DNA from: Streptococcaceae bacterium
GTDB lineage: Bacteria > Bacillota > Bacilli > Lactobacillales > Streptococcaceae
NCBI GenBank assembly: GCA_031285105.1
Contig: JAITWV010000425.1
Location: forward strand, 1 to 9,734
Reading direction: 5' to 3'
Length of the DNA: 9,734 bases
The notes below the pieces were generated by a model. The model searched no databases. It was not told the origin of the DNA and was given only the letters and a program-made list of their open reading frames with translations. Positions within the stretch are counted from its first letter, which is position 1; each line of letters opens with the position of its first letter. Of this stretch, positions 1 through 4,127 are shown in pieces. The position numbers and the translations under genes were made by a program.

Positions 1-318
1 TTTCTAAGATCACGAAGTAAAAACGCTACTCAACTTGAAAAAAATGCACAGGTAAGTTTTAGAACAAATTATGAATTGCTTGAACAGGCTCAAAACATTT
101 CTAAGAATTATAATTTCAATATGACTGATGTCTACAATGCTTTGCTTCAAAAAATTGTAGAATCTAAAGAAATTCCAGTTGAATTGATGATGACTGCGGA
201 AGATAAAGATAAAATTATTGATGAGCTTTTTGGCGAAATAAATAAAGGTTATCAAAGTTTTCTGAATGGAAATCAAGGAAAATCTGTAGATGAGGTGTTC
301 TCAAAGTATGGCTTATAA
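1..318 (+). CDS. RelB/DinJ-family antitoxin (5' end outside the window)
   Basis: The frame is open from the first base to TAA at 316-318, giving 105 visible residues. No ATG, GTG or TTG lies in frame before base 76, so the true start is upstream of the window. The visible N-terminal part (QVSFRTNYELLEQAQNI, then NMTDVYNALLQKIVESKEIPV) matches the RelB/DinJ ribbon-helix-helix pattern, in which a short beta strand is followed by two helices and an IPV/IPF ending. Such proteins bind and neutralise a RelE-type mRNA endonuclease and repress their own promoter as dimers. The acidic C-terminal half would be the toxin-binding part. The stop overlaps the toxin start by 11 bases (308-318), so the two are translationally coupled. 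The family call is firm; target and operator cannot be seen. Confidence 0.85.
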   Translation, partial: FLRSRSKNATQLEKNAQVSFRTNYELLEQAQNISKNYNFNMTDVYNALLQKIVESKEIPVELMMTAEDKDKIIDELFGEINKGYQSFLNGNQGKSVDEVFSKYGL

Positions 319-628
319 ACTAAAAATAACGCCAGAAGCTGAAAAAGACCTCGATGAAATTAGAGATTATATCGCAACAAGGTTCATGTCAGAACAAGCC
401 TTGACTAATACGCTTGGCGGAATAAGAGATACTATTTTAAAACTGAGTGATTTTCCTGAAATTGGAATTGATGTGTCACAAAGAGTAAATAAACAATTTT
501 CTAAAAAACATACTTTGCGCATGATTATCGCAGGTAGCTACTTAGTGTTTTATGTTTTTGATGGACGTGGTGTTTCCGTTTTAAGAGTGCTTTATCAAAA
601 GCGAGATTGGGTGACTATTTTCAGATAA
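308..628 (+). CDS. RelE/ParE-family toxin
   Basis: This 106-residue protein begins MAYKLKITPEAEKDLDEI, the standard opening of RelE/ParE toxins (a beta strand, then a helix with the AEKDL signature). It ends with the family's last beta strand, RVLYQKRDW, after YLVFYVFDG. RelE members cut mRNA in the ribosomal A site and ParE members poison gyrase; the sequence does not decide which applies. I chose ATG 308 because it overlaps the antitoxin stop and fits the family N-terminus; an in-frame ATG at 290 would add six residues of antitoxin-coding sequence. It pairs with the RelB antitoxin directly upstream and is followed by a strong terminator. Length and conserved strands suggest an intact toxin. 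Confidence 0.88.
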   Translation: MAYKLKITPEAEKDLDEIRDYIATRFMSEQALTNTLGGIRDTILKLSDFPEIGIDVSQRVNKQFSKKHTLRMIIAGSYLVFYVFDGRGVSVLRVLYQKRDWVTIFR

Positions 629-648
629 TGCTCAATCACTTTCAAAAT

Positions 649-685
649 AAACAAAAAATCTAGCCACTCGGTTAGTTTTTTGTTT
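649..685. terminator. Bidirectional rho-independent terminator after relBE
   Basis: The arms 649-665 and 670-685 form a 16-bp stem with one G-T pair and one bulged T, closed by a four-base loop. An A-rich 5' flank and a T-rich 3' flank let it work in both directions. It separates the RelBE pair from the HTH gene at 744. It is unrelated in sequence to the hairpin family found at 1022-3620. Confidence 0.8.
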
Positions 686-695
686 AAAGTAAAAC

Positions 696-713
696 GAACG
701 CAAAAATGCGTTC
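696..713. promoter_or_regulatory. Perfect 7-bp inverted repeat upstream of HTH gene
   Basis: GAACGCA (696-702) and TGCGTTC (707-713) are perfect reverse complements around AAAA. The repeat lies 30 bases before the HTH start at 744 and has no T-run, so it looks more like an operator than a terminator. XRE antitoxins usually bind such sites, so autoregulation is a reasonable inference. I could not place a convincing promoter around it. Confidence 0.4.
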
Positions 714-743
714 TAATAAATCATATATATTGAGGTTCGCAGA

Positions 744-971
744 ATGAATAAAGAAGAATTTGAGGAAATATTTTTCAGGGGAGTACTTGGTGGTAGAATC
801 GCTAGTTTGCGTGAAGAACAAGGTTTCAGTCAAAGAGAATTAGCGAAGTTTTGTAATATGCCACAATCGACTATCACACGCATCGAAAATGGCGAAGTAA
901 GTCCATCACTTTCTACTTTGAACAGAATAGCAAGAGCTTTAAGCAAAACTGTTGAAATTGGTTTTAAATAA
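744..971 (+). CDS. XRE-family HTH protein, orphan HigA-like antitoxin
   Basis: This is a 75-residue, single-domain DNA-binding protein. The HTH spans about residues 16-65: RIASLREEQGFSQRELAKF, then MPQSTITRIENG, the classic helix-turn-helix core. The ending SLSTLNRIARALSKTVEIGF is typical of small antitoxins of the HigA type that follow a RelE-like toxin. The ribosome site TGAGGT (731-736) sits seven bases before ATG 744. No toxin gene is adjacent: the RelE gene at 308-628 already has a RelB partner and is shut off by a terminator. It may therefore be an orphan antitoxin, a solitary repressor, or a third regulator of the upstream pair. A hairpin repeat follows 50 bases after its stop. Confidence 0.8.
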   Translation: MNKEEFEEIFFRGVLGGRIASLREEQGFSQRELAKFCNMPQSTITRIENGEVSPSLSTLNRIARALSKTVEIGFK

Positions 972-1021
972 AAGCGCAGCTGCAACACAATGAGATAGTT
1001 GAATTTAGATTTTAAATATCA

Positions 1022-1061
1022 AAAAAGGACAGAGTTTTGAATAACTGTGTCCTTTTTGCAT
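1022..1061 (+). repeat. Covarying hairpin repeat, copy 1
   Basis: The stem GACAGAGTT (1028-1036) pairs with AACTGTGTC (1043-1051) through a central G-G mismatch. It is extended outward by G-C and an A-run/T-run to 1022 and 1057, then GCAT. It can work as a rho-independent terminator for the HTH gene. Three more copies (2131, 3096, 3584) share the layout and the mismatch but differ in stem bases. It is followed at once by an A-rich leader, a ribosome site and the start of the next ORF at 1082. Confidence 0.8.
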
Positions 1062-1081
1062 GAAAAAAGAGGAAGTGTATA

Positions 1082-1270
1082 ATGATCAACTTAAAAGCCG
1101 CTCTAAAAAGGATTAATCAGTTTCTTGTATTATATTCATTAGACCCAACAACTCAACAAACCATACGGATAATGGCAGAAGAGATAGGAGTAAAGCGAAA
1201 AGATTTATATAGTTTTTACTACAATTCAAAAAAGAATTTCAAGAAATCGCAAATTGTTTTGATTTGTTAA
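1082..1270 (+). CDS. Unknown protein; zero-frame product of a possible frameshifted gene
   Basis: Sixty-two codons start at ATG 1082, seven bases after an AGAGGAAG ribosome site. I do not recognise the protein; it is basic, lysine-rich and probably helical (MINLKAALKRINQFLVLYSL, then MAEEIGVKRKDLYSFYY). It contains A AAA AAG at 1228-1234, in the exact codon phase of a -1 slippery heptamer. Past this point the zero frame gives an unremarkable tail and stops at 1268-1270, while the -1 frame stays open to 1413. The joined product would be 110 residues. The first 51 residues are thus more credible than the last 11. It follows hairpin copy 1 and precedes the RelB/MazF-like pair. Loss of one A by mutation or sequencing error is the main alternative. 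Confidence 0.55.
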   Translation: MINLKAALKRINQFLVLYSLDPTTQQTIRIMAEEIGVKRKDLYSFYYNSKKNFKKSQIVLIC

Positions 1271-1413
1271 AACTGAACCTAGCAACACAAAGCAAGTTAA
1301 TAAGGTTAGTGAGTTATCTGAAATCCAGCGAAGACTTAGGTGGTTTGAGTGCTTATGATCCACTACCCAGCCTACTGATGAAAGTATATAAAAAACAAAC
1401 AAAATTACAGTAA
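1228..1413 (+). other. Slippery site and -1 frame extension of the 1082 gene
   Basis: From GAA at 1234 the -1 frame reads 59 codons to TAA 1411-1413, beginning EFQEIANCFDLLKLNLATQ and later SEDLGGLSAYDPLPSLLMK. This is protein-like in composition and has no start codon with a ribosome site of its own, so it looks like the C-terminal half of the 1082 gene. A AAA AAG is the heptamer used for -1 frameshifting in dnaX and some IS3-type transposase genes. I see no clear Shine-Dalgarno stimulator upstream and only weak hairpins downstream, so a simple broken gene is at least as likely. Confidence 0.45.
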
Positions 1414-1429
1414 AAGAGGTGATATTTAC

Positions 1430-1458
1430 TTGTTTATTAGTGGGATTTACACTATAAT
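1430..1458 (+). promoter_or_regulatory. Sigma-A promoter of the RelB/MazF-like pair
   Basis: TTGTTT (1430-1435) and a perfect TATAAT (1453-1458) are separated by exactly 17 bases. Transcription would start near 1465, just before the AAGGAGGA ribosome site at 1473-1480 of the antitoxin gene. The pair therefore has its own strong promoter, independent of read-through from upstream. Confidence 0.75.
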
Positions 1459-1487
1459 TAACTTAAATACCGAAGGAGGAAAAGTCA

Positions 1488-1778
1488 ATGGCTGAAAAGA
1501 TGATTTCAATTACTGTTCCCAAAAGTGAAAAAGACCAAGCAGACGCATTATTTCGTTCAATGGGTATGACAACAACAACCGCTGTTCGTATGTTTTTAAA
1601 ACAATCAATAATGAACGGTGGGCTACCATTCCAACCTGAACGCTTTCGAGGAAAAAAGGGAGTATATGGACAACATAAAAAATCAACTGTTACGAAAATT
1701 GTTGTGAACGAAAACGGAGAATGGTCGTTACCAAAAGATGCACCAGATGAATTAAAAGAGTGGGTGGAAAACGGATGA
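1488..1778 (+). CDS. RelB/DinJ-family antitoxin
   Basis: This 96-residue antitoxin opens AEKMISITVPKSEKDQADALF and continues SMGMTTTTAVRMFLKQSI, NGGLPFQP. This is the RelB/DinJ ribbon-helix-helix pattern: a DNA-binding beta strand, two helices and the GGLPF hinge. The charged C-terminal half (from about residue 55) should wrap the toxin. A perfect AAGGAGGA ribosome site lies seven bases before ATG 1488, and a consensus promoter stands just upstream. The TGA stop (1776-1778) overlaps the ATG of the next gene as ATGA, showing tight coupling. Unusually, the partner looks MazF-like rather than RelE-like, so this is a mixed pair. The gene appears intact. Autorepression through the upstream promoter is inferred from the family. 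Confidence 0.87.
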   Translation: MAEKMISITVPKSEKDQADALFRSMGMTTTTAVRMFLKQSIMNGGLPFQPERFRGKKGVYGQHKKSTVTKIVVNENGEWSLPKDAPDELKEWVENG

Positions 1779-2119
1779 ATTATGACATTTATTTAGTATT
1801 TGTTCCCTTCTTTAAGACAGAGGACGGAAAAGAACGACCTGCTGTTGTGTTCGACATCAACGGAGAAACATATGCAACCGAGCTTTTGCCAGTGTATAGT
1901 CAAAAAGAAAATCATATAAAAAATGCCTCGTACTATGATTCTTTCATGTATGAGATTCTTGATTGGCAGGAGGCAGGGCTTAAAAAACCATCTTATATCA
2001 ATGTTTCCAATATTTTAGAAGTTGATTTTAAGACAATGTTTAAAGCTCCTAGAATTGGAGAGTTGTCCGATCGTGATGTTGAAGGTTTGTTGGAAAAATA
2101 TAACAGTTACAGTGATTAA
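1775..2119 (+). CDS. MazF/PemK-like endoribonuclease toxin, divergent
   Basis: The 114-residue protein begins MNYDIYLVFVPFFKTEDGKERPAVVF. A first beta strand followed by a loop and an RPA(V/L)V strand is the hallmark of the MazF/PemK fold, with Arg21 in the position of the catalytic arginine. After that the protein diverges from classic MazF: I cannot find the usual serine/threonine strand (PISS or PITS type) or the QLKSLD motif, and the C-terminal half is rich in acidic and aromatic residues (DSFMYEILDWQEAG, LSDRDVEGLLEKY). ATG 1775 was preferred over GTG 1760 because it gives the ATGA overlap with the antitoxin. MazF-type enzymes cut free mRNA at short motifs; whether this variant does is inference. 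A hairpin repeat follows 11 bases after its stop. Confidence 0.65.
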   Translation: MNYDIYLVFVPFFKTEDGKERPAVVFDINGETYATELLPVYSQKENHIKNASYYDSFMYEILDWQEAGLKKPSYINVSNILEVDFKTMFKAPRIGELSDRDVEGLLEKYNSYSD

Positions 2120-2130
2120 CATACGGCAAT

Positions 2131-2166
2131 GAGGCAGAACTTTAACGGGTTGTGTCTTTTTTGCAT
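2131..2166 (+). repeat. Covarying hairpin repeat, copy 2
   Basis: The stem GGCAGAACT (2133-2141) pairs with GGTTGTGTC (2148-2156), with two G-T pairs and the same central G-G mismatch as the other copies. It is followed by TTTTTTGCAT and an A-run. It would end the transcript of the RelB/MazF-like pair. Confidence 0.75.
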
Positions 2167-2193
2167 CAAAAAAAGGGGAATCACGCTCCAAGA

Positions 2194-2372
2194 AATGAGG
2201 GAATGAGCTGCTAGTTATTATAATAATTTACTCTTTTATTGGCTTAGTAATGGGGTTTTCAGTTGCAATGGTTAAAGAATTATATCCAGATGTTTTAGCG
2301 ATAGATATAGCGTATGGTGTAATTTTTCTTGGAATAATTATATCTTATTTTGTAGTATTATTAGGCAGATAA
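2194..2372 (+). pseudogene. Small two-helix membrane protein, probably frameshifted at start
   Basis: An open frame runs from 2199 to TAA 2370-2372. It encodes two hydrophobic segments, LLVIIIIIYSFIGLVMGF and YGVIFLGIIISYFVVLLG, separated by a short charged loop (KELYPDVLAID). There is no normal start codon with a ribosome site in this frame. ATG 2194 is one base out of frame: removing one G from the GGG at 2199-2201 would give a 59-residue protein beginning MRNELLV. Otherwise translation could begin at CTG 2208, after GAGGG, or at ATG 2250, leaving 40 residues. Function is unknown; small hydrophobic proteins of this kind include type I-like toxins and immunity peptides, but nothing here shows that. 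A 19-codon ORF (2372-2431) overlaps its stop as TAATG. It follows hairpin copy 2 directly. Confidence 0.45.
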
Positions 2373-2440
2373 TGATAAATATGACAAATAAAGCGATTAT
2401 TGAAATTAAAAGCATATCAGCATTTGAATAGAGCAACCGC

Positions 2441-2481
2441 ACGAGTTACAACTTGTATAACTCGTATAACGATGTTACAAT
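2441..2481 (+). promoter_or_regulatory. Promoter inside an inverted repeat, MazE/MazF operator
   Basis: ACGAGTTA (2441-2448) and TAACTCGT (2458-2465) are perfect reverse complements. The -35 TTGTAT (2453-2458) lies in the spacer and ends on the right arm, 17 bases before the -10 TACAAT (2476-2481). A repressor bound to the repeat would cover the -35. This fits autorepression by the MazE-type antitoxin that follows at 2504. Confidence 0.65.
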
Positions 2482-2503
2482 TGACAAAAAGGAGGGGATT
2501 CAA

Positions 2504-2737
2504 ATGTTAGAAATGAAAACAGTTAAGCGTGGAAATTCAATCTCACTTTCAGTTCCTAAAGAATTAGAATTGAATTTAAGCATGACCTTTTTAGTTAAGA
2601 AGTACCCTGATGGTTCAATGTTACTAGTGCCAAAAATCGAAAATCCCTTTTTAGGTGGCGAGTATGGAGATTTATATACCCCTGACGTATGGGAGGATAT
2701 GCCAGCAGTCGGAATGGAGATTTTAGATGACTATTAG
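2504..2737 (+). CDS. MazE/PemI-family antitoxin, AbrB-type fold
   Basis: The protein has 77 residues. The start LEMKTVKRGNSISLSVPKEL is the swapped-hairpin AbrB/MazE DNA-binding fold, with the typical RGNS and VPKEL stretches; it is followed by FLVKKYPDGSMLLVPK. The C-terminal part is acidic (EYGDLYTPDVWEDMP, ILDDY), the usual MazF-binding tail. I start it at ATG 2504 after the strong GGAGGGG ribosome site (2491-2497); an in-frame TTG at 2453 falls in the -35 box. The stop overlaps the toxin start by 11 bases. The antitoxin is intact while its toxin is interrupted, so it may now act only as a repressor or as an anti-addiction factor against related MazF toxins. Confidence 0.85.
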   Translation: MLEMKTVKRGNSISLSVPKELELNLSMTFLVKKYPDGSMLLVPKIENPFLGGEYGDLYTPDVWEDMPAVGMEILDDY

Positions 2738-3068
2738 CAAACAATATATTCCTAGTGCTGGTGATATAGTGTGGATTGATTTCGATCCATCGACTGGAAA
2801 AGAAATTAAAAAACGCCGACCAGCTCTAGTGGTGTCTAATTTCGACTTTAATAGACGAACTCGTTTTTCAGTTGTTTGTCCCATAAGTTCATCGACACTC
2901 AAAAATCCAATTTGGATTTAGGTTCCAGAGGAAAATAAAACAAGTGGTCAAGTGATAACACACCAATTAAAGTCATTAGATTACGTGGCAAGAAACATTG
3001 AATTTACCGAAAAATTGCCTGCTAAAGAATTGGAAATGGTTAAACAAATCATCGGTCATATTTTTTAA
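2727..3068 (+). pseudogene. MazF/PemK-family toxin broken by an amber codon
   Basis: Read through, this would be a 113-residue MazF. It has SAGDIVWIDFDPSTGKEIKKR then RPALVV (catalytic Arg31 region) and VVCPISSS in the first half; after the break it has TSGQVITHQLKSLDY and the usual C-terminal helix ending at TAA 3066-3068. A TAG at 2919-2921 (codon 65, after NPIWI) stops translation, while the same frame continues with clear homology on the other side. The 64-residue fragment lacks the QLKSLD strand and should be inactive. The cause is a single base substitution and not a homopolymer slip. It pairs with the MazE antitoxin at 2504, overlapping it by 11 bases. Amber suppression is conceivable but not supported. 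Confidence 0.85.
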
Positions 3069-3095
3069 GCTGTAAGTATCACGGATAATAAACAC

Positions 3096-3135
3096 AAAGG
3101 ACAGAGCTTTTAAATGAGCTGTGTCTTTTTTGTAT
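3096..3135 (+). repeat. Covarying hairpin repeat, copy 3
   Basis: The stem GACAGAGCT (3100-3108) pairs with AGCTGTGTC (3117-3125) around the same G-G mismatch, followed by TTTTTTGTAT. It lies 30 bases after the end of the broken mazF. An A-rich leader and an AAGGAGGA ribosome site follow, leading into the ORF at 3158. Confidence 0.8.
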
Positions 3136-3157
3136 AAAAACAAGGAGGAATTTTACT

Positions 3158-3256
3158 ATGTATGAACTAAGTCTAGGTGTTGCGATAATTAATACCTTAC
3201 CAGAAAAAGCTGTAAGTGTTATGATATTAGCAATTGAAGATTATCATGGAAGGTGA
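3158..3256 (+). CDS. 32-residue ORF upstream of HigA, possible toxin remnant
   Basis: ATG 3158 stands eight bases after a perfect AAGGAGGA (3142-3149), so the ORF is probably translated. It encodes MYELSLGVAIINTLPEKAV, SVMILAIEDYHGR. I do not recognise the whole protein. The ending IEDYH plus a short basic tail resembles the C-terminus of HigB/RelE-type toxins, which often end in DYH just before higA. It could therefore be a HigB toxin reduced to its tail and fused to a new start, or merely a leader that couples translation to HigA. Its TGA (3254-3256) lies five bases before the HigA ATG. It begins directly after hairpin copy 3. Confidence 0.45.
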   Translation: MYELSLGVAIINTLPEKAVSVMILAIEDYHGR

Positions 3257-3261
3257 GCAAA

Positions 3262-3576
3262 ATGACAGAAACTTTTGATAGAACACGATTAATTAAACGA
3301 ACCATTACAACATCTGCGGGTGATACGTTACGAGATTTTATGGAAAATAATAATATTTCGCAAAAGGAACTTGCTTTTCGCTTAGGTGTTAGTCAACCTC
3401 ATATTTCAGACATAATTAATCGCAGGAAATTTATGAGTAATGAACTGGCAATTAAGTTAGAAATGGTGACAGGCTTGCAAGCTGAATTTATGTTAAGGCG
3501 AGATTTTTCCTACAAGTTGGCACAGATGAATCATTTGAGAGAAGAAATTGAACCGCTTGAAAGAGTATATGGATAG
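3262..3576 (+). CDS. higA: HigA-family (VapI-like) antitoxin
   Basis: This 104-residue protein has the full HigA layout. After a short N-terminal arm come SAGDTLRDFMENNNISQKEL, then AFRLGVSQPHISDIINRRK (the HTH), and LAIKLEMVTGLQAEFMLR, the helix that in this family reads LG-x-x-AEFWL. The antitoxin would bind HigB and repress the operon. I prefer ATG 3262, eight bases after GGAAGG; a GTG at 3253 would add three residues and overlap the previous stop. No full HigB gene is next to it: upstream lies only the 32-residue ORF, downstream hairpin copy 4. It therefore looks like an orphan antitoxin. No separate promoter is obvious, so it may depend on read-through past hairpin copy 3. Confidence 0.83.
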   Translation: MTETFDRTRLIKRTITTSAGDTLRDFMENNNISQKELAFRLGVSQPHISDIINRRKFMSNELAIKLEMVTGLQAEFMLRRDFSYKLAQMNHLREEIEPLERVYG

Positions 3577-3583
3577 TATGTTT

Positions 3584-3620
3584 AGAAGACAGAACTTTAA
3601 CCAGTTGTGTCTTTTTGCAT
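3584..3620 (+). repeat. Covarying hairpin repeat, copy 4
   Basis: The stem GACAGAACT (3588-3596) pairs perfectly with AGTTGTGTC (3603-3611) apart from the conserved G-G mismatch, followed by TTTTTGCAT. It starts 12 bases after the HigA stop. Unlike copies 1-3 it is not followed by a ribosome site and ORF, so it may mark the end of the cassette array. Confidence 0.78.
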
Positions 3621-3656
3621 GGGAAAAAATAATTTAAAACCTTTTTGAAATAACTG

Positions 3657-3684
3657 TTGGCATCTGACAAAAAGAGTATAGAAT
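3657..3684 (+). promoter_or_regulatory. Promoter-like pair for a short RNA
   Basis: TTGGCA (3657-3662) and TAGAAT (3679-3684) are 16 bases apart. No ORF with a start follows before the terminator hairpin at 3689-3738. If used, it would make an RNA of only about 45 bases, or a longer one if the hairpin is read through. Confidence 0.4.
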
Positions 3685-3688
3685 AGCC

Positions 3689-3738
3689 TCACTTCAAGAT
3701 TAGAAGTAAAATTTCTTCCTGAAGTGATCCCTTTTTTC
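3689..3738 (+). terminator. Rho-independent terminator or short hairpin RNA
   Basis: TCACTTCA (3689-3696) and TGAAGTGA (3720-3727) form a perfect 8-bp stem, with an inner GAAG/CTTC helix (3703-3706 with 3715-3718). TCCCTTTTTT follows. It could end transcripts from the TA array, or be the body of a short RNA from the promoter just upstream. Confidence 0.6.
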
Positions 3739-4110
3739 TTGGTTTATTTTCCGTTTATCAAGAAATTCGATTTGTCTTTCTCCTTTTCTTTTCCAAAAAG
3801 ATTTTATAAGGCAAAGTCAAAAAATTGGTCGTTGGTTATTTCCGTTTCCAACTCGCCACACCTGAATGTCTAGCATTTTTACTCGGGGGCAGTTCCTGAG
3901 CGGGTGTTTTCTGTTGTAGCAGCACAAATTAAACAAACCTGATTGATCCAGCAAACATATAGGTGCAAGTCCTATACAGGTTATTGCTCTTTGGAGCAAC
4001 CTAATCCCGCAAACTAAGGCAGCAATGTCCAAGTTGGCTTTCCTAAGTGGATTCACAGGAATAATCAGTTAATAAGTGTTTCAAAAAATATAAAAAAGGA
4101 TACGGGAAAA
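3739..4110 (+). other. Noncoding region with nested RNA-like helices
   Basis: There is no convincing gene here on either strand. The segment from about 3842 is less AT-rich than its surroundings. ACACC (3858-3862) can pair with GGTGT (3903-3907). AACCTG (3936-3941) pairs with CAGGTT (3977-3982) and encloses the hairpin TATAGG/CCTATA (3958-3963 with 3971-3976). TTGCTC (3984-3989) pairs with GAGCAA (3994-3999) over a TTTG loop. AGG (3978-3980) can instead pair with CCT (4000-4002), extending that last hairpin and breaking the AACCTG helix, so two folds exclude each other. GCAAAC occurs at 3951 and 4009. This could be a 5' leader of the gene at 4128 or an independent RNA. I could not match it to a riboswitch class I know. 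Confidence 0.4.
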
Positions 4111-4127
4111 TAAAGGAGGACATTTTT

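Noticed and set aside
290..310. Upstream alternative starts for RelE (290), the MazF-like toxin (GTG 1760) and MazE (TTG 2453)
   Set aside because: The downstream ATGs fit overlap with the previous stop, better ribosome sites and family N-termini; 2453 falls in a -35 box.
696..713. LexA/SOS box, because of the GAAC and GTTC ends
   Set aside because: The Gram-positive LexA site has four bases between GAAC and GTTC; here there are ten.
1022..3620. CRISPR array, because of four spaced repeats
   Set aside because: Spacing is about 0.5-1.1 kb with genes between copies; repeats vary and fold with T-runs; no cas genes.
3657..3830. Fst/par type I toxin-antitoxin locus, as on enterococcal plasmids, because of the short RNA and terminator
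   Set aside because: I read the opposite strand downstream in all frames and found no hydrophobic 30-residue Fst-like peptide with a start codon.
3930..4040. Known riboswitch (c-di-GMP type I, c-di-AMP, cobalamin) suggested by GCAAAC and paired helices
   Set aside because: The conserved cores of these classes could not be aligned; only scattered short matches were seen.
3817..4056. Minus-strand ORF of 79 codons in the noncoding region
   Set aside because: There is no good ribosome site and no recognisable domain, and it coincides with the nested inverted repeats; an RNA element explains the sequence better.
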